Assembly (NCBI GenBank): GCA_963921825.1
Contig: OY997588.1
Coordinates: forward strand, 156,303,618-156,367,617
Length of the DNA: 64,000 nucleotides
Source: Erodium maritimum
Taxonomy: Eukaryota; Streptophyta; Magnoliopsida; Geraniales; Geraniaceae
Direction of reading: 5' to 3'
Numbering within the stretch: the first letter of the stretch is position 1; the number at the start of each line of letters is the position of its first letter. The translations under genes were made by a program, and so were the position numbers. The notes beneath the pieces were generated by a model that was given only the letters and a program-made list of their open reading frames with translations, was not told the DNA's origin and made no database searches. This document shows, one piece after another, positions 44,200 through 55,858 of the stretch.

Positions 44200-45515
44200 A
44201 GCAATTTTCCGATTCAAAGATGGGTTCGTCGGGGATTTGAAAGAGAAAGCATTGGAGAGGAGGGTTTGGGTTTCGTGAAGGTGAAGCTTTGATGTTGTTG
44301 GGATGAGTGTGAGAGCTATTTGGTCGTGTTATGGAGATTGGTATTGGTTTATGGAAGGAGCAACCTGGTACAGGAGCTATGGTTGTTTTGAGAAATTAAA
44401 ACCAGAATGATACAAAACATAGTAAATTGGTAAGTGGGAACAATTAAATATTTGTCTTATTTGAGTTTAATATACATTGATAAATGATAATTGCAACAAC
44501 AAAAAAGTTGGTTTTTTTCAAACAATTAAAGTTATTTTTTGTAATTTCTACAAATATATCATTTTTATGATTTATATTTAAAAAAAGCATAAAAAATCAA
44601 ACTTTTATATGTAGAATTCGATTTTTAACTATTATTTTTTATATTTAAACTTATAGGAGAAAAACAATTATTTTGAAATAAATTTATATAGAAGGAAAAA
44701 ATAAAACTTAATGGGGAGTGTGTTCGTTGGCGGGTATGTATTGTTGGCGGGTCTGTGTTATGGCTCTATTCCTTCTGATCATAACATCAACGATGTTGGG
44801 GGATGAAGTCCTCAATCACATAATTGTCTGGCGGGGCGGCAGCGACAACCGTTCGATGGGGGCGCTGAGAGGCGAGTCTGACAATGATCTTTCTTCTTTG
44901 TCCGAGCATAGCCACGATAATTTTCTATTTAGTCTAAGAGACTATGAAGAGCTTTCAGGACTAATCCGAAATCGATCCCATCAACTAATGGTTTCGATTT
45001 GTCGAGGTTTGGTTTTGGTACCACTCTACCAGCCGAACACCTATACGGACCGTTTGGGAAAGGTCCCGGAGTAATACAAACGATGGATTTGGGATCCAGG
45101 ATGAGGGACGATAGGTTAGGGTTTGTCTCTACGGCACCCACGACCGGAAGAATCGAGTTTAGATAGACCCTTTTAGGATATGTTTGTTTTGGGAAGGCCC
45201 TATCGGGTTACGTCAAGGTGGATCAATCCGATGATGATCTACGAAGGCCAGAGTGATGTTTCTACGAGAAGTATCGGTGAAGTCACAGCCGGAGCATGCT
45301 CCGTTGTCCTTATCGCATCTAAACCAAGACTCGTCTCAGAGAAGGACATCTCAAGTGATCCCGGCGAATCAAGACGATAGGTTGACAATACCATATCGCC
45401 CCACTACGCAAATTACGGGCTCCAGAAGAACTGGCATCGCAGGCTCTATCATTTTTTATGTTCGTCCTTGTGTTTATGTGTTGTCTTTATTGTCTACGAT
45501 ACAAAGTAGGCTACT
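44200..45515. other. Upstream of the O-fucosyltransferase gene; repeat-derived
   Basis: The promoter side of the O-fucosyltransferase gene. From about 44700 an open + frame (to 45074) has no domain I recognise. Its part at 44985-45115 is related to 20000-20110 and reads SICRGLVLVPLYQPNTYTDR against LICRGLFLLNCCPPNTRTSR. That suggests a shared dispersed element rather than a gene. Confidence 0.4.
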
Positions 45516-45742
45516 AATATGGGCAGTGACGGAGCTAGCTTTTTCAGTGAGGTGCCACCAAAAAATTTCAATGTCAATATGTGACTGTAAAAAAATTTGA
45601 GGGGAGGAACAACTACGAAATTAGAAGAAATTAAGGGGGGTTTTGAAAAAAAAATCGAAAAACAAACAAAAAAAATTCAAAAAAAAATGAGGTGGGGCAC
45701 GTGCCCCCTTGGACATCATGTGGCTCCGCCGTTGAATATGGG
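45516..45742. mobile_element. hAT-type MITE with 8-bp target duplication
   Basis: The element 45524-45734 begins CAGTGACGGAGC and ends GGCTCCGCCGTTG, imperfect inverted ends. It is flanked by AATATGGG at 45516-45523 and 45735-45742. An 8-bp duplication fits hAT. The inner GGGGCACGTGCCCC is a perfect palindrome. A fragment of the same family is at 16985-17035. Confidence 0.85.
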
Positions 45743-46740
45743 TCCAAGTACATATAGATTCTAGAGTTCAGGGTCAAAGACTCAGTTTATATCTATAATT
45801 GATTATCATGATTATTAAAATACCTATATTCACGTTTCACAAAAAAAGAGTAATGTATTTAACTATATTGTTCACATTTCAAAAACAACCTGTTTTGGTC
45901 GCTATTTATTTTTCAAAATAAATATATGTCCAGTCATGATTTGTCCCGAAATTGAGGAAATATCGTCTATTTCATCCTTTTCCCTTTTTGTCTGTAAATT
46001 AATAATATTAGTTATTTTGCTTTTTTTAAATAATTAGTTATTGAAATCTCTTTTGTGATAGTGACTGTCACTGATAATCCAGAAAGGGGTATAATTGGCA
46101 AAAATATGCATGTGAATTAAATTTGTCTTACCTACCCACAATGTTGCCATCAGAATTTTCTAACAAAGTGGACACATTGAATAAGGGTTACATACAAAAA
46201 ACAATTATAAAATATTGATTATGTAAATTTAGTTATTGTGTGGTATTGATCACGTACGGGATAAAATTTAGAATCAAATTTACGTTATTTTTTATAGAAA
46301 TAATTTGTGATATGTGATCATTTCGTAAAGTATGTAAATAATTTATAACTGATTTATAAAAACATGTAAATGACATACGACTAGAACTTATGATATCTAG
46401 TTTTAATTTTTGAATTTTATATTTATTATTCATAATCAATATTTTAAATTGGTTTTTTATATTTAACTTGTGAATTAATTAAAATATTTTTAAAAGAAAA
46501 TATAAAATGATTAGATATAAATTATTGTTAGTGGATAAACTAAAATAATATAGATACCAACCCCACTTTAGTGGATACAACAAATTCTAACCTTATAGCT
46601 TTTGTCTTAACACAAAACTAATGTATTCCCAGACAACATAATTATAAATAAAAAAGGAATAAGGATAATAGTATAAATATACTGTTTAGGTAATTATTTT
46701 TTAATTTTTAATTATATCGTTAGTTTTTATTTTTTGAAAG
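45743..46740. other. AT-rich intergenic, nothing seen
   Basis: There are no supported reading frames, repeats with visible boundaries, or signals. Confidence 0.5.
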
Positions 46741-48960
46741 TGCAACGAGACTAGATTACATTACAAACTTTGGTTACAAAAGGACCAATAGTCCTGGGCT
46801 CCATAATATGTTTGGATTCCCCGTAAAGTATCTAGTGCTCTTGGACCCATAAAAAAGCCTATTTCGTATTTTAGACAAATATAATCAGAAACCTCGTTCT
46901 ACCATCCCAACAACATAAAAACCAACAACTAAAAAGATTCAGCAAACCAAAAAAACCATAGTATTAAAATGACATAAGTATAAATAAACTTCCAATGCTT
47001 CTAAGATCTTCCCGAGACGACCAAGCACCACCCATCCCGGGGTTTGGGGAATAGGCCCACAATAGCCCCTTCCTAGAGTCCACTCATTGGTCCTAGTGGG
47101 GCAGTTTCAGAACCCTCGCTTGCTGATCATCACTTTCTTCCTCATCCACCAGCTGACAGATAGGAATTCCTGAAAGGTCCGGGTCCCTCTTCAGTTGGGT
47201 GGTCCGGGTATAGCATTTCCCTGTCTTCCCCTTGTCCTTGGCCTTCAACGCATTTGTTCTCATCGGTCTCGGACCCTCCAAATGTGCGCGAGGTTCTTTT
47301 TGCTTCCCCGTGTTAGGCAGCGTCCCGTCACTAGTCCTGCAAAAAAAAAAGTGAATGCCTTCATCCTTGGAGACGTTATCTAGGGCACAGGTCTTTGTGA
47401 TCCTTGAGAGCCCGTCTAACGATCTTGGATGCACCCACTGGGTTTTTGGAACTGCCCCCTCGGAAAATTCCTTAGCCAAGTCACAGGTCTCTCAATTGTC
47501 TTTCCTTCCTTATTCGAGCACTGAAAATCCTGAGGTGGAATTAGAGGGATCGTATTTCCACCCTGGATATCCTCAACCGGGTCCAAAGATAAAGAGGTAA
47601 GGAATTCATCAACCAGGAGCACCCGCGGTTCCCTAGGTGCCCCTCACTTCGTTCGGAGCAACCGGTCCACATTGAATCCCATCTGAACTCACATCGAGCA
47701 TCAAATCGGGCCTCTCCTTGGCCAACACCCTAGATACGTGCCTGACATGTCTCTATCCGGTGATTAAGTCAACCACATCAAGAACAAAGCACCGGGAGTC
47801 GCTCATACTACAGAAACACCGTGGTGGAGTCCATGTGACCCAGGAACCGGAGTCGGATATTTTAGAGTAACGGTCTGTCCATATCAAGACTCACCCGAAA
47901 CCACAGAAAATCATCAAGTCTATGTGGAGTCAAGATAGGGCATATGTTACCTAGGTGCTTAGGGCATCTGCTAGAATGGATCTGATCAGAGCGTTCCTCA
48001 CATCACTTGGGACGTTGAAAACTAAGGCTCCTATCTCCATGAATTATAAATGGATAATGCTCAGTTGCATGCATGACAAGAGAGCCACGAGCAACACCGG
48101 GTATCCACTAAAGTTCCACGGTCCTCGATGAAGGATATCTTCCATGGTCGAGCTTGACGGGAAATGTAAGGCCATGACTTCCTTTGTAAGGCATTCCAAT
48201 ACTAATCCTTGGACCTTTCAGTTCTAGATCATGAGACCGTAGAGAGTATTGATGTTGCAGTTAGCATCTCCCACTATCCGGCCGACTAGAAAGTGACAAT
48301 AACGACCTTCTGTCGCTGCCGAAATAGCCTCAATTGGGACAACAACTACGTTGACTTCATCATCCGGATCTTCCTCGACAAGTAGCAGCGCTCGGTTCTG
48401 GTGAATCTCTCTCGACTTCGACGGGATAATGGCCGAAGAGGACGTCTCAGTGAAACGTGATCTGGTGGTGGTCAGTTGTGACCTCGATGAAGTAGGATTG
48501 GTCCTTAGGGTTTGCATGTTGTTCCTTCCCAGCGACCCGTATCCCCAGGGCATCTCATCTGTTTCTTCTCATAGCTCGCTTGACTTTACGTGTTAATAAA
48601 GACACCTGATACCGAATATTGATGGTCCTTTACGGTGAGGACCTGTGGTCCAGTTATAACGTCAGTCGTGCATTCGCTCCTGACCACGGCCATGACGAGG
48701 CGAAGCTGGTACAAGGAGTAGAAGACAAACCGCAACAGGAAGCCGAAGATCGCCTCTGGAGATGCAGCGACATTGAGAACTAGAAACACGGAGAGAGAAC
48801 CACAAGGGTTTCGAGGTGGAAGATGTTGAAGTGGACGAAGATAGCGTGTAACAGAATGTCTCTGTGCAACGGTAGCTTCGAAGCGACATGGCCATATGTG
48901 GGGACTTGGGTTGAGAGCTCTCAACCCTAACCGAGGATTACAATTATTTATGTCATGATA
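46741..48960 (-). mobile_element. Decayed LINE ORF1 region (DUF4283-like), minus strand
   Basis: Minus-strand frames 48224-48553 and 47093-47479 are open. Between them the broken frame reads MEDILHRGPWNFSGYPVLLV, the pattern of the DUF4283 domain found in ORF1 of plant non-LTR retroelements (V/I-L-x-x-GPW-x-F-x-x-x-L/V-L-L). The sequence is GC-richer than its surroundings and has several stops and shifts. No reverse transcriptase part was recognised, so this is a partial copy. Confidence 0.55.
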
Positions 48961-49361
48961 ATAACTCCCAAACAATTTATTTGATATTGACTAATTTTTA
49001 TGGAGAATGATAGCGAGTAGAGTAACTAATGCATCCATACAGTGAAAATTGGATGAATCCAATCGAGTGGAGCCTAATTTGAACCGAACTATATAAACTC
49101 GTTTAAGTTCAAATCAAATCATGACAGATTTAAACTCGAATCAACTCTAAGAAGTCATCTGTTACAAGTACGTGTTTCTTAGGAGAATCTATAAACTTAT
49201 TGCACGCCCTAAAATACCAAACACTAATCAAAATATAATCTCATATGCTTAAAAATCAACAAAAAGTTAGAGATCCAAACAGGCAATAAGATCCTTTTCT
49301 AACATCTTGTTTCAACGGCATGGTCATCAAAGCAAACCAGGACTCAAAACGAACATCTGAA

Positions 49362-51122
49362 TCAAGGTTGGGCAGTTTCGGCTTTTGTCGGGCACTGTGA
49401 CACATATGGCTTCAGCTGCAAGCAATAAGCAACAATGTAAATAGAGTGTCTGATTGATAACAGATACTAAGACTCGGTAAAGACATGCAAAGGAAGTAAG
49501 TTCAGAAGCTTGATTAGATCAGAAGCAAGTTCAGCAACACTTGCAGCAAAACCGATACCCTAACATCATATTGAATACACGTGCATGTATGAAACCCATT
49601 TGAAAGAAATAGTCTACTTCCACAACTATGAACTGAAGTAGCTGAACCCGTGCCCACTTGGGTTGACCTGGTGATCAGAGAGCTCTCTCACCTCCTTGAG
49701 GTTAAAGGTTCGAACCCCAATGGGCACATCTGCTTGAGAGCATGTGTGAGTGGAGATTAGACTAGGAATAAGACTAGGCTAGAATAGGATTTCCCCGCTC
49801 TCTTATTGATAAAAAGAGTAGCTGAACCGGTTTTGAAATCGGGGCTAGAATAGGATTTCCCTGCTTTCTTGCTGATAAAAAGAGTAGCTGAACCCGTTTT
49901 GAAATCGAAGCTAAGTATCAATCACAATCACTTATCGATAACGACATCTTTGTTTGTTCCTAACTGCATAACATGAATACTTCTAGTCTCATAGCATCAG
50001 TTTGTTTTTAGGGCTGGCGGTGTTGGTCAAGGCGATCACCGCCTCTTGTGAGGTCTAGTGTTCGAGTCTTAGTGGGCCATCTGCTTAGGGACATATGTGG
50101 GAAGGAGATTTGGGGATTACGTTAGGATTTATTGCTTTCAATTAACTAACCCGCTATGACCCAACAGTCGCTCAATTTGAATTGCATTATAGAAATTTTC
50201 TTTAAAGTTCAGTTAACAACCTTTGATCCTCAAATATACACCCTAAAGGTGAGGGGTTATCAGTAACACATTGTCACCTTTTGTTGTTCATCAAAATAAC
50301 CATAAATTCCGTCCACTTTGTTCCACAAAAAAATCCCTGATAAAAGAGAAATGTGACAGTATGTTCATGATAAAACCATCACCTGTTTAGTGTGAATCCG
50401 GAGTTTTTGATTGGTAATGAAAGGTGACAATGGGTTACTGATAATCCCTCACCTTTAGTTTTTTTTTTTGAGAATCAAAGGTTGTCGAGGGGATGTAAAT
50501 AACGTTTTCCCTTGTTCCTATAAAAATATACATAAAAGGGGGATTGAGCTCAGATACCTTAAAGCCAGTCAAATCAGGGACAACATAGTTTGGCAATTTC
50601 TCTTTCTCCACAACATAACCTGCAACAAATAGTATTTACATCACAAACAGCACTATGTTATCATTTAAACACTCCCATGTACAGTTTATCTTTTATAATC
50701 ATATATGGTTTACACTTTGGGGAATGAATATGAAAGCTTTCATGGCCTCATACAATTATCCCTACATAAGATACTAATACTCATTTTTCTTTGAATTCCC
50801 ATATAAGTTCCTAAGTTTTTCATGTTGAGGAGTAGTTCTTACAAACTAAAGATCCCCAATCAGACCTAAATATTTCGACAACGAAACACAATACTATTCA
50901 GCAATACAATATAATTACACTTCCTGAGGATACAAGAGAAAAATGGCATGCATTATTGAAGAGGCAAGTGAATAGACCTTTGCTGGTGTGAAAGCCGGTA
51001 TTCTTGCAGTTATTTCCCTTATAGAAATTTCGCGGGGCACGTTTTGGTTTAAGAATGTCAAGAGATGATGTACGCTTTCTTCGAAACATCCTGGCTAACC
51101 CAGTGACCAGTCCCAACGGCAT
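49362..51122 (-). CDS. Mitochondrial large-ribosomal-subunit protein L41 type (86 aa, 3 exons)
   Basis: Exons (complement): 50978-51122, 50558-50619, 49362-49415; GT-AG introns; frame consistent. The sequence MPLGLVTGLARMFRRKRTSS, LDILKPKRAPRNFYKGNNCK, NTGFHTSKGGYVVEKEKLPN, YVVPDLTGFKLKPYVSQCP matches the small plant and eukaryotic mitochondrial ribosomal protein mL41 (annotated in some plants as L27/L41). It is a structural component of the mitoribosome. There is no separate cleavable presequence; the basic N-terminus probably serves for import. Length is normal. The start is the only Met preceding the conserved N-terminus. A likely 5' UTR intron runs from about 52186 (CTCGAG, then GTAATC) to about 51138 (TTGTATAG); the upstream exon is not in frame with coding sequence. 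Intron 2 contains a SINE and intron 1 is clean. Confidence 0.92.
49637..49896 (+). mobile_element. tRNA-derived SINE with duplicated end
   Basis: A direct repeat AGTAGCTGAACC(C/G)G occurs at 49637-49650, 49817-49830 and 49883-49896. The first two bracket a 166-bp insertion containing a perfect polymerase III B-box type motif (GGTTCGAACCCC) and a degenerate A-box region (GGTTGACCTGGTGATC), ending TTATTGATAAAAAG. The 3' end and flank were then tandemly duplicated. Confidence 0.7.
50008..50140 (+). mobile_element. Second, diverged SINE copy
   Basis: TGTTGGTCAAGGCGATCACC, then GTGTTCGAGTCTTAGTGGGC and CCATCTGCTTAGGGACATAT parallel the SINE at 49651 (GGTTGACCTGGTGATCAG, GGTTCGAACCCCAATGGGC, CATCTGCTTGAGAGCAT). 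No flanking duplication was found. Confidence 0.6.
50215..50510. mobile_element. Foldback MITE in L41-type gene intron 2
   Basis: AACAACCTTTGAT and ATCAAAGGTTGT form the arms. The core GAGGGGTTATCAGTAACACA is that of the DPB2 intron MITEs. Confidence 0.7.
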
Positions 51123-51378
51123 CTTGTAGTTTTTCTATACAATATGAATTAAAGAGGGACAATGTTAATCAAGTCATGGTTTGTCTTGGGGCTCGATTGT
51201 ATGCTATAAAATGTACATTCGGAAACCCACATGCACAAATAGATATAAACAGGAAATCAGTTGACTATTCTGGCATCAGTTGTGATTCACCAAAGCAAAC
51301 TATTTCAAGATCAACACAAAGTAACAAATGTTTCTTCTTCTTCTTTTCTATATTTTGATAGTATGTAAAGTAATAATC

Positions 51379-51752
51379 AAGGATCATTGTAAAAACTAGT
51401 TGCGAACTATGCGTGTTTTGCAAATACTATGAATGAACTGTTTTTTTTTTGCAAATGACATCCTCCAACTATTTTCCGTTTGCAAATCCACTAACGGGGT
51501 TATTTTTTTTACAAAAAGCCGAAAGTAACAACGTAAAAGTGTATACATAAAGGTTCCAAATTGCAAAACACATATAATGTAAAGGGAAAAGGCTGTCATT
51601 TCCAAAAAATTGAAGTCACATGACTATTACATGACTAATTTCCGTTAAAAATAACGGATTTGCAGACGGAGAATAGTTGGGGACTTCATTTGCAATAAAA
51701 TAGTTCACTAATAGTATTTGCAAAACGAGCATAGTTTCACGATCATCCCTGA
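51379..51752. mobile_element. Foldback MITE in the 5' UTR intron of the L41-type gene
   Basis: GCGTGTTTTGCAAATACTAT and the inverted ATAGTATTTGCAAAACGAGC, with ends GGATCATTGTAAAAACTAGT and CACGATCATCCC, match the family in 14-3-3 intron 1. Confidence 0.7.
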
Positions 51753-52189
51753 TTATAAATTTTCACATTTCCTCAAAGGTAAAACTATAAAATCTCTGGT
51801 TTTTAATCAGAATAAGATCGTGCAAGAAACTTTGTGGAGGCAAACTCATGAACCCAATTGCAGGTTCCATAAACAAAAGAGAATACACTCTTGAACAGCC
51901 TAGCCTACATCTATGAAACTAATTTTTCTTTCACTTTCTGCCATTTTCTAATGAACCAAACATACCAGGAAGAATTTACTAATCTGAACAGGAATATCCA
52001 TGAAATCAATACCACTACCTTCCTTTAACTAATTTTGTTTCAGTTTCGTCCATGAAAATTGTGAATCAAGGTATGTTCGGAATCAATTTTTCCCAAAGAT
52101 CCCATCAATGTAAATCATCGAAGCCACAGACAAGAGAGTTCAAAAGTGAAACGAGTACAGTTGAGTGAGCAAAACTGGAGATTACCTCG

Positions 52190-54506
52190 AGAGGAAGCAG
52201 AACCAGATATGGCGGCGGCGGAGACGGCGGCGGAGAGGGTTTTTAGTCTCGGTGAAGAAGCACTGTGGGTATCGATCGAACGGAGAAGGTAGGGAAAGGA
52301 CTGAGCGATCTAAGGACCAAGTTTGATACTCTACGTCGATTTTGGGCCATATTGGGCCTATAAGGGTTTTCTTATTTGAGCCCAAAAGCATGTAATTGGG
52401 CCCTGCATTTCATTCTAGTAAGAAAGTGAAATGTCATATTCTATAGGTATATTCCTTCAAATAAATTTGACCGTGGAAATGTTCTCTGCTAGGGTTTCGT
52501 TTTCGACAACTAGCGGGACCTATAGCAAGATTTCTACGGTGTAGTCGTTGTATTTCTCGGTCTTCATCCGATCGTTTTTCTCCACCTCTATGGCGTGCTC
52601 CCTCCTCCTCCGATGACCTCATGTCCTCTACCCCGTTCCACGGCTCGAATTCATCCCAATCGCCACCATCCGAGGCATCGCTGTCAGGGTTTCTCTCCTC
52701 GGCACAGGTTGATCCCTTTGCAATCGTCGCCATCGTCACCCCGAATCTCTACCCCGGATCGTCCTCCACCCCCCATGATTCCGTCATTGGTGCATCCACC
52801 TTCTTGGCCGCAACTGATGCATCCTACTCGATATCGCTCTCGATTGTGGATCAGGCTAATCGTTTGGGTTTGTTTTATTTTTTCTGGTTTCCTTTTTGCA
52901 AGGTCACATAGTACTGAGCGGAGATTCAAACTCTTTTATCGGGAGGGGACCATGAATCACATATATCCTCCCATTGGTACTGTTGAGATCACGTTCGATC
53001 GTACTCCTCACGATGAAAAAAGTCTCCCCCTTATACGATCAAACGGCGTTTGGACCTATTAAAAAAAGTAAAGTTCTTAATATTTTTTAGAAGTTTTACT
53101 AATAATATAAATATACGATATCGAAAGATCAAATTATTTAATAGTTCAAACGGATAATTATCGAATTGAAGTTTAGATCATTTTGAAACCAAGGAAAGGC
53201 CATCCCAATTAATATCATGAAATGGACAAGTATGTTGCTGGGTCAGCATCCACATTCATCCCTACCCATAGCTTTCGTCCTCTACAAATGTCACGCGTTG
53301 TCCAACAAAATTGACAAGAGATATTATCTTGTTTATCTAAAGTTATATTTTCTTACAAATTATCACTAATAAGTAATAACCCAACTGCATTATATTATTT
53401 TTAGGAGTCCGTTTGATCGGTTTTTTACGATTCGAAAATCTGAAGTTTGGTTCTTAATCTGAAAATCCGTACATCATTGGGAGTAAAGTCATACAAACGC
53501 TCAGTTTGATTGATTTGTTATCGTCACAAAATATGAATTTTAATCTTTAATCTAAATTCTCAAGTGTGCATCGAAAAATCCACGCGAAACGTCTTTTTTT
53601 TCCGACAAACTCCGCGTAACTTGGTAGCCCTGCAAATTGATGGGTAGATCCCACATAATCACAGGGAGTGAAGGTCGAGCCATTGTGTTATGTCATTTTC
53701 AAGCCAAAAGTGGAATTGGAAGAAACCCTTGATAGGGACTTGTGTGTAATGCACCTCCATATCTTCTCCAATCCCTCCCTCTCTCTTCTATGTTTCTTAT
53801 TTACATGTTTTGTGTCCAATCAAGTTGCTTTCAATTCGTCTCCGGTCAATTGATTCTTATTTGATTACGCTCGAAATAAGAACAGATCCATGCCTTCGAG
53901 TTTATTCACAAATGAGTATTCTGAAAAGTTCTTTAATGATTTTTCTACTACGGACGGAGTTGGAAAAATCTATTAGGGACCAAATGTGGTTGAACTAGTG
54001 AAATTGGAAATGTTTTTTTTTTTGCTTGGATGGAGCACTTGTAGGTTTTGTGGTCCAAAAGATGATGAAAAGAGATTGCATGGATATTGACTTGAGTTTT
54101 GGCTCCAGGGGTTACGACATTTTTCTATCGGTTACAATCATAAATACGACAACTGAAATTAATTTTGTTCGATCTTCACCATTACATAACTATACATGTC
54201 GGATTAATTAGTATAAAAAAACAAACGATATTAAAATGTGTGATTTATATCCCGATATTAGGACAAGAATCAGACCAAAGTAAACAAAATCATGAAATAA
54301 ATAAATAAACATAATCATGCCAATAAAACGAACGCCCATTTTTAACTTTACAAAAAGAATATTACCTTTCTAATTATAATTACAATTGTTTTCAATCAAT
54401 CATACATGTCGAATTAACTAGTACACAAAATTAAATGATATTGGCGTGATTTATATGCAGATGTCGGAACAAGATTTGGATCAAGATAGACCGAATCATT
54501 TTAATA
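52190..54506. other. Intergenic with repeat R3
   Basis: This contains the L41-type gene promoter side (about 52190-52400), GC-richer sequence at 52480-52800 that is open in several frames without a known domain, repeat R3 copy 2 at 52790-53065, and AT-rich DNA from 53070 on. No gene is supported. Confidence 0.45.
52790..53065 (+). repeat. Repeat R3, copy 2 (partner at 7900)
   Basis: This copy is more open than its partner: one frame reads RRFKLFYREGTMNHIYPPIG and then TVEITFDRTPHDEKSLPLIR. I do not recognise the protein. A stretch rich in T followed by GCAAG before this frame looks like a splice acceptor, so the repeat may derive from a captured exon. Confidence 0.6.
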
Positions 54507-55680
54507 TTTTTAAAGGGAAATTTCATAAAATATGCCTCATAATGATACAAATTTGTTTTCTATCCTAGTATAGTTCATAATTTGAAAAATATGCTTTTCA
54601 ATTGTTTTAGGACAACAATACCCTCATTTTATTTTAAACAAGATAATTCATAGTTTATTAATTCATTTAAATATATTTTCAAAATAAATATTCAGTTTTT
54701 AAATAAAATATTTTTAATATTTTTAAATTGTTAAAATTATATTTTATTTTCTTAAATATCAAATTATTTTTATAAATATTTTAAAAAATATATATAATTC
54801 AACGAATTTTTCAAAAAAATATATTATACTTCATTATTTTTTTAGTTTTATTAATTATTAAATTCCTATTTTAATTTATATTTTTTAAATCGGATTATTT
54901 TGACAAATATAATTTGAAAGATAATTCAATTTTATAAAAATCAAATTTATTAGTTACTACTTCATATTTTACTTTTAATATAATTTAAAAAATAAATTAA
55001 AATCTGATTTTCATAATTAATAAAATATGAATGTAGTAACTAATAAAATTGAACAAAATATTAAAATCAGATCTGAATTTATTTTTATATAAAAAACAGA
55101 TTACTTTGAAAAATAATTTTTAAAGATAAATAAATTTATAATATATTTTATTAATTACGAAAATAATAATTTAATATTTAATTTATTTTTCAAATTAAAA
55201 TTTAAAAAATAAAATATGAATTTGATTACTAATAAAATTGTATAAAAAATATTTTATTATAAAATCGAAATTATTTTTCAAAAGTTACCATTATAAAAGT
55301 GAATTATCCTTGAAAATATATTTATCAAAATAATCCGATTTTAAAAAATAGATTTAAAAGTATAATATTTTTGTCTGAAATATTATCGTTGAATTATCTT
55401 TTTAAAAATATTTATCAAAATAATTTGATTTTTAAGAAAATAATATATAATTTTAATAATTTATAAAACTTAAAAAATATTTTATTTAAAAACTGAAAAT
55501 TTATTTTGAAAATAGATTTAAATGAATTAATAACCATGAATTATCTTGTTTAAAATAAAATGAGGGTATTATTGTCCTAAAACAATTGAAAAGCATATTT
55601 TTTAAATTTTGAACTATACTAGCATACAAAACAAATTTATATCATTATGAGGCATATTTTGTAAAATTTCCCTTTTTAAA
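54507..55680. mobile_element. 1.16 kb AT-rich foldback element
   Basis: The element 54515-55672 begins GGGAAATTTCATAAAATATG and ends CATATTTTGTAAAATTTCCC. It is flanked by TTTTTAAA at 54507-54514 and 55673-55680. The two halves are largely complementary from the ends to the centre, with extremely AT-rich arms and no coding capacity. Confidence 0.85.
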
Positions 55681-55858
55681 TCACGAAATAAATAAATAAA
55701 CATATTCTTGTTAATAATGGACATTCGTGCTTACTAATTTAATTCCCATTTTAAATTTACAAAAAGAATAATACCTTCTAAAAATATTATAAATAATTTT
55801 ATTTAATTAATCACTCACTCCTATCATTTTTAACAAAGTGCTCTGTTTCTCACTTATA

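Noticed and set aside
43996..44217. O-fucosyltransferase starting at 44217
   Set aside because: That position is TTG; the first in-frame ATG is at 44199, followed by the basic and membrane segments.
44718..45074. 118-codon + frame with an apparently hydrophobic start
   Set aside because: No domain. Its 3' part is shared with a decayed repeat at 20000-20110. Not enough support for a gene.
47195..47600. + strand frames of 62 and 81 codons in the LINE ORF1 region
   Set aside because: They lie opposite the longer minus-strand LINE-derived frame and have no domain.
52182..52391. Minus-strand 69-codon frame as an N-terminal extension (transit peptide) of the L41-type protein
   Set aside because: Joining the apparent donor near 52186 to the acceptor before the ATG does not keep this frame, nor the Ala/Ser-rich alternative frame, in phase with the L41-type ATG. 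Treated as 5' UTR.
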